Origin: CBDIDH01 sp965277595
GTDB taxonomy: Bacteria > Planctomycetota > Planctomycetia > Isosphaerales > Isosphaeraceae
Assembly: GCA_965277595.1 (NCBI GenBank)
Contig: CBDIDH010000001.1
Span: forward strand, 1,364,001-1,428,000
DNA: 64,000 bases
Direction of reading: 5' to 3'
Part shown: positions 35,245-44,896 of the stretch, piece by piece
Layout of the letters: each line of letters begins with the position of its first letter
Numbering within the stretch: the first letter of the stretch is position 1
Position numbers and translations under genes: made by a program
The notes under the pieces: model-generated
What the model was told of the DNA's origin: nothing
The model's database searches: none
What the model saw: the letters and a program-made list of their open reading frames with translations, nothing else

Positions 35245-37269
35245 TCAGCGTGGTGAATTCGGAGGAGTGGAATCGATCCGCCTTAGCGTCTCGCGGACAA
35301 GGTCGCGGGCAATCGACTGTTCGTGGCCGTGGTCGCGAACCCAGCGAAGGTGTTCGAGCGCCGCGGCACGTTCGCCGCGATGAAGGAGATCAAGGCCGAT
35401 CACGGCATGGGCCTCCGTCTGGTGGTCGGGCGCATCGCCCGCCGTGGAGAGGAGTTCCATCGACGGAATTGTGCGTTTCAGGTAGCGGAAGAGGGGCGAG
35501 GGCCAGTCGGGTGGATGCGCATTCGCCAGCGCCTCGTCGAGAAAAACCAAGGCAGCGGAGTCGTGGCCGGCGTCGCGCGCCGCGAGGATGCCGAGCAAGG
35601 CCATATACGGAGCGAAGGGATCTCGCCAGCCTTTCAGGTCGAGCCAGGCGCGGGCGTCGGCCTCGGCGCCGGGTTCGTGGGCACAGGCGCGTGACCAGCC
35701 TCGGTACGCAAGGGCATCGGCCGATTTGGGATCGACGTCAAGGGCTCGCGTGTATTCGGAGATCGCGCCGGGCCAGTCAGCCGAGGCGCGGTGAGAATTG
35801 CCTTGCTCGACGTAGCGGCGGGCCGCCTCCGGGTCGTCGTGCAGCAAGGCGAGTTCGTCGGTCGGCCGACTGGCCCGGCGTCGGGTCAGGTCGCGCACGA
35901 GTTTCAGGCCGGTCGCGGCTGGGGCGAAATCGGGAGCGCGGCGGAGAACTTCCTCGTAGTCGGCCGCTGCCTCGTCAAAAAGGCCGAGCTTGGTATTGGC
36001 CCCGGCGCGATTGTGATAGGCGGGGACCTGGTGCGGCTGGAGCCGGATCGATTCGGTCAGGTCGTTGCGAGCCCGCTCGTTCAGGCCGACCGCCGCGAGA
36101 GCGAGGCCGCGATTGTTCAAGGCCCCGGCGTTGGTCGGGTCGAGCTTCAGGGCCTCATCGCAGTCGCGGATGGCACGCTCATACTGTCCAAGACCGTTAT
36201 ACGCCGCGGCGCGGTTTTGATACGCCTTGGAATTTTTGGGGTCGAGGCGGATCGCCTCGTCAAGATCCTGAAGCGCCCGAGCGTGATCGCCGAGCCGGTT
36301 ATAGATGCCGCCACGGTCCTTGAAGGCGGAGGACGCCCTGGGATCGAGGCGAATCGCGGCGTCTAGGTCGGGCACGGCCTGGTCGTTCCGGCCGAGCCGG
36401 GAGAGCAGCGCGGCACGCGACCGGCGGGCGGTCGTCGCGGTCGGGTCGAGGCGAATCGCGGCGTCGTAATCGGCGATCGCCGCGTCGTCGTTGCCGACGC
36501 GCTCAAAGGCCAGGGCGCGATAACCAAATGCTCGCGAATGGCCCGGCGATAGGCGGATCGCCTCGTTGTAACTCTTGAAGGCAAGGTCGAACTGGCCGAG
36601 GCCAACCAGGGCCTCGCCTCGGCCGACGTGGGCGTCGGGATTCGTCGGAAAATGATGGATGGCCCGGTCAAAGGCCGCGAGGGCTTGCTCGTCGTCCCCC
36701 TTGCGGTGATAAATCTGGCCGATCCCGCAATAGGCGGCCGACCAACCGTGCTGGTCCAAGGGGTTGGACCCGATCAGAATTCCGCTGTTTTGCATGAGCC
36801 GGATGGCAATCGACCTCTGAAACGCGGCGAGGGCCTCGTCATCGCGGTTCAGCATCATCAACGCAATACCGCGATTGGTAAAGACGGGTGCATAAAGGAA
36901 GTAATTTGAAACGAGTGACGCTGGGGGGCGGTAGTGGATGTCTGGCGTGAACTGGTTATTCAATTGGATCGCGTCGTTGGCGAGGAAGGGACTGACGCGG
37001 GTGGCGATGTCGAGGTCAACTAGCGCGAGCGCGGGCTGGTTCATCCGGATGAGAATGCAGGCACGCTTGTTCCGCGAATCGAGGTCGCGCGGCTTCTGCA
37101 AAAGCACCTGATTAAAGAGCGGCAAGGCTTCCTGATACCGACCCAGATCATAAAGGCGGAGCGCCTCGCCCCGGGCGTCGTGAACGCTCGCGGCCGGGCA
37201 GGAACTCCCCAGGCCCAGCCCGAATGCGCTGAGAAGGCCGATGATCCTCGTGAAACGCGCGACCCGCAT
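35245..37269 (-). CDS. Exported TPR-repeat protein
   Basis: The 674-residue protein has a hydrophobic N-terminus (RIIGLLSAFGLGLGSSC) consistent with export. About fourteen TPR units fill most of it, with repeats of the pattern ALADYDEAIRLDPxxAxAY and ALNNRGLALAAVG. The cysteine after GSS is not a strict lipobox. The start chosen is the ATG at 37269, which has a purine-rich RBS, rather than a GTG 18 nt upstream. TPRs bind other proteins; no partner is suggested by the neighbours. Confidence 0.85.
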   Translation of the reverse strand: MRVARFTRIIGLLSAFGLGLGSSCPAASVHDARGEALRLYDLGRYQEALPLFNQVLLQKPRDLDSRNKRACILIRMNQPALALVDLDIATRVSPFLANDAIQLNNQFTPDIHYRPPASLVSNYFLYAPVFTNRGIALMMLNRDDEALAAFQRSIAIRLMQNSGILIGSNPLDQHGWSAAYCGIGQIYHRKGDDEQALAAFDRAIHHFPTNPDAHVGRGEALVGLGQFDLAFKSYNEAIRLSPGHSRAFGYRALAFERVGNDDAAIADYDAAIRLDPTATTARRSRAALLSRLGRNDQAVPDLDAAIRLDPRASSAFKDRGGIYNRLGDHARALQDLDEAIRLDPKNSKAYQNRAAAYNGLGQYERAIRDCDEALKLDPTNAGALNNRGLALAAVGLNERARNDLTESIRLQPHQVPAYHNRAGANTKLGLFDEAAADYEEVLRRAPDFAPAATGLKLVRDLTRRRASRPTDELALLHDDPEAARRYVEQGNSHRASADWPGAISEYTRALDVDPKSADALAYRGWSRACAHEPGAEADARAWLDLKGWRDPFAPYMALLGILAARDAGHDSAALVFLDEALANAHPPDWPSPLFRYLKRTIPSMELLSTAGDAPDHQTEAHAVIGLDLLHRGERAAALEHLRWVRDHGHEQSIARDLVRETLRRIDSTPPNSPR

Positions 37270-37420
37270 GACGTCCCGCCCTTTCACCGCAAAGCCCGAC
37301 GACGACCCATCCTGTCAAAGGAAAAGGTCGTCGCGGCCGGACGGCGGGGGTGAGTCGATCGTCGCGGAGGAGGGGTCGGACCTGCCGGTTCTCGCCGGGG
37401 TGCGGGTCAAGCGGGCAAAA

Positions 37421-37451
37421 GCGCCGGGGAGGGGGGGATAGGCCCCGGCGC
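37421..37451 (-). terminator. Terminator of the ARPP-1-type gene
   Basis: A perfect 9-bp stem, GCGCCGGGG with CCCCGGCGC, has a 13-nt loop. Read on the minus strand it is followed by TTTT. It lies 33 nt beyond the stop of the ARPP-1-like gene. Confidence 0.6.
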
Positions 37452-37483
37452 GATCCTTTTAATTTGATGGCAACTCAAAGGAT

Positions 37484-38392
37484 TCAGGCACCGACCATTG
37501 CGCTGCCGTGAATCATCGTGGGGCCGACGAGAAGGGCCGAGGCGTGGGTTTCAGCGTCGGCGTCGCATCGAAATTCCTCTCCTTCGCCGACGGCCGGAAT
37601 CTGTCGCCAATCCGAGGCGCTGAGCTTGCCGAGAAGGGCGCGGACGTCGTCGACACTGGCCGAGCCCTCCGCCCGGTTGGCTTCAAGGGCGTCCATGACC
37701 ACACCGGTGAGCAAGCGATTCCAGGCTTTCCGGCAGGTCGACGGCCTGTCGAAAAGGTCGATCGCCACGACCTTACCCCCCACGGCGACGGCCAGGCCGC
37801 TGGCGCCCTCGATGTATTCGAGGCGGTTCTGATACTCTTGCTGCCTCGGGCGATACGAGTCAAACGTGTCCGACATCGCGGCCGTTGGCGAAGCTGCGTC
37901 GAGTGACGACATCTGCCGTTGCACTTCCTTCCAGACGGCACCCTGGTCCGATCCGTGGCTACCGTCCCGGATCGACGATTCGGAAACCGATTTCTTGAGA
38001 ATCCCGCGCAGCTTGGACGACGAATGACTTCCGCTTGAGCTAAAGTGGGCTGTTTTCGACCGCCAGCGTCCCTGTTCCACGCACGAGACGGGAATCTTGG
38101 TCTTGCTCCCCGCCGCGATGAGAACCGACGTATTCAGGACGCGGTTTTGCTTGGCGCCTCTGAGTTCTTCACCTTCGATGAAAAGGACGCGCGAATCGCC
38201 GGTGTTCTCGACGAAGAGGTCGGGAACCGAGCCCGATTCGCCAACCTCGGAGACGGTCAAGGTTCCGGCGGCGATCGCCTCATCGGCGAGCAGATAATCC
38301 AAACTCCCAGCCGCCTCGACATAGAGCGGAAAGACAGAGAGGGTCTCGTGTTGGAGCGGATCTCCGACGCGAATCTCGGGCATCGTGAGCAT
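37484..38392 (-). CDS. ARPP-1-domain protein
   Basis: The 302-residue protein matches the ARPP-1 family: LFIEGEELRGAKQNRVLNTSV, SVLIAAGSKTKIPVSCVEQGRW and GLAVAVGGKVVAIDLF. The sequence has a serine-rich loop in the middle (HFSSSGSHSSS). The start at 38392 (MLTMPEIRVG) is chosen because upstream frame continues antisense to rsfS. The family function is not known in bacteria; it is cytoplasmic with no signal peptide. A CGGGGG/CCCCCG hairpin lies just upstream of its RBS. Confidence 0.85.
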   Translation of the reverse strand: MLTMPEIRVGDPLQHETLSVFPLYVEAAGSLDYLLADEAIAAGTLTVSEVGESGSVPDLFVENTGDSRVLFIEGEELRGAKQNRVLNTSVLIAAGSKTKIPVSCVEQGRWRSKTAHFSSSGSHSSSKLRGILKKSVSESSIRDGSHGSDQGAVWKEVQRQMSSLDAASPTAAMSDTFDSYRPRQQEYQNRLEYIEGASGLAVAVGGKVVAIDLFDRPSTCRKAWNRLLTGVVMDALEANRAEGSASVDDVRALLGKLSASDWRQIPAVGEGEEFRCDADAETHASALLVGPTMIHGSAMVGA

Positions 38393-38803
38393 GGGGAGGT
38401 GCGTCCTTTCCGGGGGTCTCAATGCCCCCGCTCTTTTGACACAACGCGATCCGTCCTGGTTCACTCTCGCGCGCGAAGAAAGAGGGTGAGGGGGTTTGAC
38501 CAGGATCGAAAGGATTCGCGGGTTCCCCGGCGTATTCGTTCGGTCGCGCTCTTTCTTGTGTTTGAGGGCGGAACGGGCGTTGGAATTTTGGGACGCTAGG
38601 AATTCGGGCGCTCGGCGGATAAGATGCATAGTCCGCTGAACCCGATTCTGGTTGGGCGTGTCCGCTGCCTCGCCGACAGAAAATTCAAGGCGAAGCGAAG
38701 CGGCGTGGCTTGAATGAGACAATGGCTGAACGCTGGGGCATGGCGCGGCCGCGGAATTGAAAACGAACCGTTGCCCAGGCCCCCGACCCCCGGACGAGTG
38801 CTG
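38393..38803. other. Divergent intergenic region with leader hairpin
   Basis: This 411-nt region lies between the ARPP-1-type gene and rsfS. A CGGGGG/CCCCCG hairpin with an 8-nt loop (38411-38430) lies 19 nt upstream of the leftward start. No promoter pair is convincing. Confidence 0.4.
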
Positions 38804-39346
38804 ATGGCTGACCTCGAAGACAACGTGCAGATAAGTCCCGATCCAACCGTGACCCCCACGACCGAACCCGCGCCCGACGCCCGGCGTCGACGCGCCCGGC
38901 GCGAGCAGTTTCCACAAGACGACGTTCCGCATCAGGCCGTCGCCCACAGCACGCCGGGCCGCTTGGCCAATGCCCTGGCCAATGCGCGTGCCTGCGCCCG
39001 GATCGGCGACGATAACCGGGGCAAGGATATCCTGCTGCTCGACCTTCGCAAGGCAACCTCGCTCGTGGATTTCTTCGTGATCATCACCGCGGCGTCGCGC
39101 CGGCAGAGCCACGCCATCGCCGATGAGATCGATCAGGAGATGAAGAAGCGCGGCGAATGGAAACTCGGCATGGAAGGGTCCGAGGAAGGCCGTTGGGTGC
39201 TCATCGATTACGGTGACTTCGTCGTCCATGTCCTCTCCACCGAGGCGCGCGACTACTACGCGCTCGAAGAGATCTGGGGAGACGCCGAGCGTCTCGACTG
39301 GCAAGACCCCGACCGACCTCGACCCGCCCTGACCTCGGCCGAGTAG
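38804..39346 (+). CDS. rsfS: Ribosomal silencing factor RsfS
   Basis: The 180-residue protein has the RsfS/Iojap fold (about 60-165): GKDILLLDLRKATSLVDFFV, QSHAIADEIDQEM, and LIDYGDFVVHVLS with the C-terminal EARDYYALEEIWGDAE. It blocks joining of ribosomal subunits when nutrients are low. It has an extra N-terminal stretch of about 55 residues that is basic and Pro-rich. The start at 38804 has a weak RBS. It is followed by argS. Confidence 0.92.
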   Translation: MADLEDNVQISPDPTVTPTTEPAPDARRRRARREQFPQDDVPHQAVAHSTPGRLANALANARACARIGDDNRGKDILLLDLRKATSLVDFFVIITAASRRQSHAIADEIDQEMKKRGEWKLGMEGSEEGRWVLIDYGDFVVHVLSTEARDYYALEEIWGDAERLDWQDPDRPRPALTSAE

Positions 39347-39453
39347 ATCACCGCCTGTCGGAACGACTGGCCATCGCCCAGGATTGAAGCCAGCCCGTGC
39401 CAATCCTCGGTTTTCGCGGAAACGAACCGAAAGCAAACCGATCGGTTCGCCCC

Positions 39454-39479
39454 GATCTAATCTAATCTCCATCTCATCC
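39454..39479. repeat. Pentanucleotide repeat before argS
   Basis: GATCT and AATCT pentamers run in tandem, then degenerate copies. They lie about 17 nt before the argS start. Confidence 0.4.
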
Positions 39480-39495
39480 AGCCACAAACACGCTC

Positions 39496-41214
39496 ATGAA
39501 CGTTCTGGAAGCGCTTCGAAACGCCTTCGCCGCGGCGACGCCCGAGGGGGGCGATCCGTCGGCCTTTGCCGCGGCGGTGAGACCGAGCGGAGACCCGAAA
39601 TTCGGCGACTATCAGGCCAACGGCTGCATGGCTCTCGGCAAGTTGCAAAAGAAAAATCCGCGCGACGTGGCCAGGGCCGTCTCGGAGGTCGTTCAGCTTT
39701 CTCCCCTGGCCGAGCCTCCTGAAATCGCCGGTCCCGGCTTTCTCAACGTCAGGCTTCGCGATGACTGGGTTGCCGCGACGCTCAAGAGTCTGATGAACGA
39801 CGAGAACCTGGGAATCCCCGCGCCGAAGCGGGCCAAGACGATCGTCGTCGATTTCTCGTCGCCGAACGTCGCCAAGCCGATGCACGTCGGCCACGTTCGG
39901 TCCACGGTCATCGGCGAGAGTCTCGCCCGGATTCAGGCCGCGCTCGGACACAAGGTCATCCGCGATAACCATTTAGGCGACTGGGGTTCTCAGTTTGGCC
40001 TGATCCTCTGGGGCTGGAAGAACCACCGCGACGACGCCGCGTATGCCCGCGATCCCGTGGCCGAACTCGCCCGGCTCTATCGCCTGGCTCAATCGAAGAT
40101 CAAGGCCGGTGACAGAGACGTTGAGACCGCCGGTCGTGTCGAGACCGCCAAACTCCACGCGGGCGATGCCGAGAACCGAAGGCTCTGGGCCGAGTTCATG
40201 CCCCACTGCCTCAAGGCGCTTGAGGCGGTTTATGATCGCCTCGGCGTCAAGTTTGACGTGGCGCTCGGCGAGAGTTTTTATGACCCGATGCTCGCCGGGA
40301 TCGTCGGCGAGCTGGAAGACCGCGGCTTGGCCGTCGAAAGCGAAGGGGCGACCGTCGTCTTCACCGAGGGTTCGAAAACTCCGTTCATCGTCCGCAAGAC
40401 CGATGGAGCGTTCAACTACGCGACGACCGACCTGGCGACCGTTCGCTACCGGGTCGAAACCTGGAACCCGGACCAGGTTCTTTACGTCGTCGACCACCGC
40501 CAGGGAGACCACTTCAAGCAGCTTTTCGCGGTCGCCCGAGCCTGGGGTTACGACGCTATTAACCTTGAACACGTCGCCTTCGGAACGATCCTAGGCAAGG
40601 ACCGCCGGCCCTTCAAGACGCGCGAAGGCGATGTCGTTGGCCTTGAATCGCTCCTTGATGAGGGCGTGGCCGAGGCGCTCAAGCTGGTCGTTGAGAAAAG
40701 CCCCGAGCTTGACGCGTCGGCTCAAAATCGCGTCGCCGAGGTCGTCGGCACCGGGGCGATCAAGTACGCCGACCTCTCGCAGAACCGGCTCAGCGACTAT
40801 GTTTTTGACTGGGATAAAATGCTAGCCATGACCGGCAACACTGGCGCTTATCTTCAGTACGCCTACGCTCGGATTCAGAGCATCTTTCGCAAGGGCGAAA
40901 CCACCCCCGAGGCCCTCCGCGCTTCAACGCCTACAATCTTCCTGAGCAACCCCGCCGAGCGTGCCCTCGGCGTCCGCCTGCTCAAGCTTCCGGAAACGCT
41001 GGACCTTGCCGCCTCGGAACTGAAACCGAACGTCCTGACCGATTACCTCTTCGACCTGGCCAATACCTTTTCGACGTTCTTCGAGGAGTGCCCCGTTCTC
41101 AAGGCCGAGTCTCCCGAACGTCGGGCCAGCCGCCTGGCGCTCTGCGACCTGACGGCCCGGACCTTGAAATTCGGCCTCAATCTCCTTGGAATGGATGTCA
41201 TCGACCGGATGTGA
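39496..41214 (+). CDS. argS: Arginine-tRNA ligase
   Basis: The 572-residue class I enzyme has an N-terminal Add-1 domain, the HIGH-type signature HVGHVRST near residue 138 and the typical GDWGSQFG motif. The anticodon-binding C-terminal domain ends in LNLLGMDVIDRM. No KMSK-type lysine motif is evident, as in many ArgRS. It follows rsfS. Confidence 0.97.
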   Translation: MNVLEALRNAFAAATPEGGDPSAFAAAVRPSGDPKFGDYQANGCMALGKLQKKNPRDVARAVSEVVQLSPLAEPPEIAGPGFLNVRLRDDWVAATLKSLMNDENLGIPAPKRAKTIVVDFSSPNVAKPMHVGHVRSTVIGESLARIQAALGHKVIRDNHLGDWGSQFGLILWGWKNHRDDAAYARDPVAELARLYRLAQSKIKAGDRDVETAGRVETAKLHAGDAENRRLWAEFMPHCLKALEAVYDRLGVKFDVALGESFYDPMLAGIVGELEDRGLAVESEGATVVFTEGSKTPFIVRKTDGAFNYATTDLATVRYRVETWNPDQVLYVVDHRQGDHFKQLFAVARAWGYDAINLEHVAFGTILGKDRRPFKTREGDVVGLESLLDEGVAEALKLVVEKSPELDASAQNRVAEVVGTGAIKYADLSQNRLSDYVFDWDKMLAMTGNTGAYLQYAYARIQSIFRKGETTPEALRASTPTIFLSNPAERALGVRLLKLPETLDLAASELKPNVLTDYLFDLANTFSTFFEECPVLKAESPERRASRLALCDLTARTLKFGLNLLGMDVIDRM

Positions 41215-41253
41215 CCGCCCAGGCCGGTTTTCAACCGACAGGAGCGAACCGCA

Positions 41254-43053
41254 ATGCCCCGACCCTACCTCGCGAGCGCCGCGCTGCTGCTTCTCGGCGC
41301 CTTGGGCCGAGCGTCGATCTCGGCCGAGCCGGATCGGTCGCCGATCGCGCTGGCGGTCTCGGCTGATGGTTCGCGACTCCTCACGGCGAACCAGACCGCC
41401 GGGTCGGTCTCGCTCGTTGACCCGGTCGCGGGCAAAATTCTGGCCGAGATTGCGACCGGAGACAAACCGGCGGGCGTCGCCCTCTCGAAGGACGGCCGGC
41501 GCGGGGTGGTCACGCACTGGTACGGTGGCGATCTCGCCCTGCTCGACATCGGCCCGGATTCGGTCAAGGTCGCGGGGCGGGTCGAGGTTGGACCCGAGCC
41601 GCGCGGCGTTGTGATCCGTCAAGACGGCAAGACGGCTTACGTGACGCTCGGCGCGGCCAACAAGGTTGTCCGTGTCGATCTCGATCGCCAGGAAGTCACC
41701 GGCTCTCTCGACGTCGGCAGAGAACCGCGCGGAATCGCCATCACGCCCGACGGCTCAAAACTGCTCGTCGGCAACGCGCGTTCGCATCATCTTTCGTTGA
41801 TCCTCACGGAATCATGGGCGGTCGATCGCTCGATCGAGGTTCAGGGCGATAGCGCGAACCTTAGACAGGTCGCCATCAGCCCTGATGGTACAACGGGTTA
41901 CGTCGCCCACATGCGGAACCAGGGTTTCGCCACGACGGCGAACAACATTGACCTCGGCTGGGTTCTCGGCCAGCGTCTGACACGCGTCGCGCTCGACGGC
42001 TCGGCCCCCTTTTCCACGCTCTCGCTCGATCCGCAGGGCCTCGCGGCGGGGGATGCCTATGGAGTCGCAGTCAGTCACGATGGAAAATTTCTGGCGATTG
42101 CGTGCGGCGGAACGCATGAAATCATGATCTTTCGGACCGACTTGAAGCGCCTGCCGTGGCGTCCCAACGGTTCACGCGACCTGATTGCCGCCGAACTGCT
42201 GGCGAAGGACGGCCGATTCCGCAGGGTGACCACCGGCGGAAGGCCGACCGAACTGGCCTTTGCTCCCGACGGCAAGACCCTTTACGCGGCCAATTACCTG
42301 GAAAACTCCGTGCAGGTCATCGACGCCGATCGCGCCGAACTGGCGAGAACGATCGATCTCGGCGGCCCGAGGGAAGCCTCGCTCGTCCGCCGCGGCGAGA
42401 TCCTCTTTCATGACGCGACGCGGTCGTCAAACCAGTGGTACAGTTGTAACACCTGTCACAGCGACGGCCACACGAACGGCCTCGATTTCGACACCCTGAA
42501 CGACGGCCGACAAGACCTGAGCACGTCGCACAAGAGGAGTCGTAAAAAGGTGCCGACCCTGCGCCGGGTGACCCTCACGGCACCCTGGACCTGGCACGGC
42601 TGGCAGACCAGCCTCGATGATGCGACGGTCGAGTCGTTCACCAAGAGCATGCAGGGGCGTCGGCCCAAAGCCGAGGACGTCAAGGCCGTCGTCGCTTACC
42701 TTGGAACTCTCGATTTTCCGCCCAATCCCAACAGGATCACACCCGCATCGAGTCGAGGCGAGGCGGTTTTTCGGTCCTCAAAAGCCGCCTGCAACACCTG
42801 CCACGGCGGCCCCGAGTTCACCGACGGCAAGATTCACCTCACCGGCCTTGAAGAGCGCGACGACGCCTACAAAGGCTACAATCCGCCGTCGCTCCGGGGC
42901 GTTTACGACAAGGACCCCTATCTTCACGACGGCCGATCGGCAACGCTTCGCGAGGCCCTCTCCGGTCCCCATAGTCCCGAGGCCGTGACCGGCCTGGGCG
43001 AGTTGACCGACCCTGAGCTTGACGACCTGATCGCCTATCTCAAGACCCTCTGA
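41254..43053 (+). CDS. Beta-propeller (YncE-like) protein with two haem-binding motifs
   Basis: The 599-residue exported protein has a signal peptide (ALLLLGALGRASISA). The N-terminal 370 residues form a seven-bladed propeller of the YVTN type, with repeats such as GVALSKDGRRGVV and PRGIAITPDGSKLLVG. The C-terminal part holds CNTCH at 398-402 and a second CNTCH at 513-517, as in MauG-type di-haem proteins. AGGAG lies 10 nt before the ATG. It may sense or carry electrons in the periplasm; substrate unknown. It converges on the ATP-grasp gene, overlapping its end by 14 nt. Confidence 0.88.
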   Translation: MPRPYLASAALLLLGALGRASISAEPDRSPIALAVSADGSRLLTANQTAGSVSLVDPVAGKILAEIATGDKPAGVALSKDGRRGVVTHWYGGDLALLDIGPDSVKVAGRVEVGPEPRGVVIRQDGKTAYVTLGAANKVVRVDLDRQEVTGSLDVGREPRGIAITPDGSKLLVGNARSHHLSLILTESWAVDRSIEVQGDSANLRQVAISPDGTTGYVAHMRNQGFATTANNIDLGWVLGQRLTRVALDGSAPFSTLSLDPQGLAAGDAYGVAVSHDGKFLAIACGGTHEIMIFRTDLKRLPWRPNGSRDLIAAELLAKDGRFRRVTTGGRPTELAFAPDGKTLYAANYLENSVQVIDADRAELARTIDLGGPREASLVRRGEILFHDATRSSNQWYSCNTCHSDGHTNGLDFDTLNDGRQDLSTSHKRSRKKVPTLRRVTLTAPWTWHGWQTSLDDATVESFTKSMQGRRPKAEDVKAVVAYLGTLDFPPNPNRITPASSRGEAVFRSSKAACNTCHGGPEFTDGKIHLTGLEERDDAYKGYNPPSLRGVYDKDPYLHDGRSATLREALSGPHSPEAVTGLGELTDPELDDLIAYLKTL

Positions 43054-44227
43054 ACCGCACACGCCAGGCGTCTCGGTTTCTCTTCAGGGCGGCCAGGGCT
43101 TCCTCGGGCGTCGAGCCGGTGCCAAAGATGGTCAGCACAGGCGAGCCAGGCTCGAACCGGGTTCCAATCTCGGGCACGTCGGCCGCCTCGGGGACGCGAA
43201 AGGGATGGCTTGCGTCCCAGAAGATCTCAGACCTCGGCGCTTCAAAATCGAAGGAGAGATCGGCAAAAATCACTTCCTTGGCGACCACCCGCGTGGCCCG
43301 GTCGGGCGGCCAGGAATCGCCGATCGGCTGGCCAAGGCAAGCGATCCGGTGGGCGTTGAGAAGGGATCGAGTGAAGGCAAGCTCAATCACCTCGACCGAC
43401 GCCGTGTAACGCGGATTGACCTCAACGACCCGAGGCTCGTCGTCGATTTCGCGCCCGAGCACCAAGTCGATTCCGAAGAGACCGACCAGGCCGAATCTCG
43501 CCGCGAGAAGATGTCCTGACTCGGCGATCCGGCGGGCCGCGATGGGCGAGACCGGCCAGGGAGCGACGTTCCCCCGATAGGCGAACCGTTGCTTTGGTCG
43601 GCCGATCAACTGTCGGGTGATCCCCGCGAGCCGTGCGCCGTGGCGGTCGCCAAGAAAGACGGCCGAAAGGCTCCGGCCCGGGATTCGCTTTTGATAGTAG
43701 AATGTTGAAGGATCGAGCAATTCGTCCTTGACTGGTTCGATTCCATAACCGCCTGCCGATCGGACTGGCTTACGAAGCCATGAGCCGTCGCGTGGAAGTC
43801 TGCGCGGGTCGCGCTCGATGGGGATCGCGGCGAAACCGCCGTCGGTGAGGGCTTGATGCAGGAGAATCGGGTCTCGGACCGCGCATACGGTCGACGGATC
43901 GTTACCCCAGAGGTCGCGTTCCGCGACCAATCCGGCGATCAGATCCGGGCGGTTCTCCAGGGCCCCTGTGTACATCCAGGGAGATGGAGGAAACGATTTC
44001 GCGGCATCGAGGATTCCGTCGGGATAGGATTCGGTAGGAATTTGTAGGCAGGGCGCAATCGCGGCGAGGTCGCGGTCGGCGAAGAGGTCAATGGCTGACG
44101 GTGCAAGCCCGGCGCGAAGGGCCGACCAGGCCGCGGCGCGGACGCTGGCGCCGAGGATCAGGAGAGGGCCATGATGTGGAGGCAGGCCCGAAGGCGCGGC
44201 GGAAGTCGCGCGCCCGGGCCTCTCCAA
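43040..44227 (-). CDS. ATP-grasp family enzyme
   Basis: The 395-residue protein has the ATP-grasp layout: SWLRKPVRSAGGYGIE, YYQKRIPGRSLSAVF, LFGIDLVLGREI and EVNPRYTASVEVIELA, whose Asn and Glu hold the metal. It resembles the COG2232-type ATP-dependent carboligases found near tetrahydromethanopterin C1 genes in several bacteria. It lies next to fae/mtdB but is divergent to them. No ATG is available; the TTG at 44227 is the best start, since it begins 24 nt before the end of the small Cys protein gene. The link to C1 cofactor synthesis is inference. Confidence 0.78.
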   Translation of the reverse strand: MERPGRATSAAPSGLPPHHGPLLILGASVRAAAWSALRAGLAPSAIDLFADRDLAAIAPCLQIPTESYPDGILDAAKSFPPSPWMYTGALENRPDLIAGLVAERDLWGNDPSTVCAVRDPILLHQALTDGGFAAIPIERDPRRLPRDGSWLRKPVRSAGGYGIEPVKDELLDPSTFYYQKRIPGRSLSAVFLGDRHGARLAGITRQLIGRPKQRFAYRGNVAPWPVSPIAARRIAESGHLLAARFGLVGLFGIDLVLGREIDDEPRVVEVNPRYTASVEVIELAFTRSLLNAHRIACLGQPIGDSWPPDRATRVVAKEVIFADLSFDFEAPRSEIFWDASHPFRVPEAADVPEIGTRFEPGSPVLTIFGTGSTPEEALAALKRNRDAWRVRFRGS

Positions 44228-44250
44228 TCGGCTCAAGGGCCGGCGAGGGT

Positions 44251-44583
44251 TCAGTCGGCCTTGTCGATCGACGAGACGGCCATCATGTTCTTGTCGTTCT
44301 TGGTGGTGACATCGCCGGTGACCTTGACCTTGACCGGGGAATCGGTGGAAGCGCCGCAAATGGCGAGACCCTTGTGGGCTTTGTTGCTCTCGGCACCGGT
44401 CAGGTAGTAATTGACCTTCTTGCCACCCTCATCGGCGATGACAACGTTCTGGCACTTGGCCTGTTCCTTGAGCGCGCACTTGGCACAGACGGCGTCGCCG
44501 GTGATCGTCTTGACCTCGGCGGCGATCGCCAGGGAAACGCCGGTCAGCAGGGTGACAGCCAGCAGCGGGATGATCTTGCGCAT
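44251..44583 (-). CDS. Small exported Cys protein (DUF6370-like)
   Basis: The 110-residue protein begins with a signal peptide (IIPLLAVTLLTGVSLAIAA). The mature part is short, with AVCAKCALKEQAKCQNVV and, near the end, LAICGAS. The CAKC pair and the spaced Cys residues suggest a metal or haem-like ligand. It resembles a small planctomycete family, DUF6370. The ATG has GGAG 7 nt upstream. It is just upstream of the ATP-grasp gene in the same direction. Confidence 0.75.
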   Translation of the reverse strand: MRKIIPLLAVTLLTGVSLAIAAEVKTITGDAVCAKCALKEQAKCQNVVIADEGGKKVNYYLTGAESNKAHKGLAICGASTDSPVKVKVTGDVTTKNDKNMMAVSSIDKAD

Positions 44584-44896
44584 CGTCGAACTCCAGACAA
44601 AAAAAGGGTCGGACGCCGATCCGCGGTCGTCCGCATTTGAAGGTTCAATGGCACGGCAACGCGCCATCGGGTGGCTATTGGAACAGCTTGTCGAGAACCC
44701 GACAACTCAATTTTTCCCCAAATGCTTAACAATTGGGTCGAGGCGAGGGGCTTGCGGTCGCCGCTCGCGCTGTTATGATTCGGGGCCGTGCGACCGCCCG
44801 GCCGTCCTATTTTTGACGCGGGCCGATCGACGCTCACCGACGATTTTTTTTGGAACTTCCAACGACGAGTCGACAGACACCCGGAGAACGCGTCCC
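44584..44896. other. Divergent intergenic region at fae
   Basis: This 313-nt region lies between the small Cys-protein gene and fae, and contains the candidate fae promoter at 44752-44779. A leader of about 110 nt precedes fae. No repeat or RNA gene was seen. Confidence 0.45.
44752..44779 (+). promoter_or_regulatory. Possible extended -10 promoter for fae
   Basis: TGTTATGAT is an extended -10 (TG-n-TATGAT). A weak -35, TTGCGG, lies 16 nt upstream. It would make a leader of about 110 nt before fae. Confidence 0.45.

Noticed and set aside
38393..39487. Upstream extension of the ARPP-1-type frame
   Set aside because: The extension runs antisense through rsfS. A start at 38392 gives the full family match.
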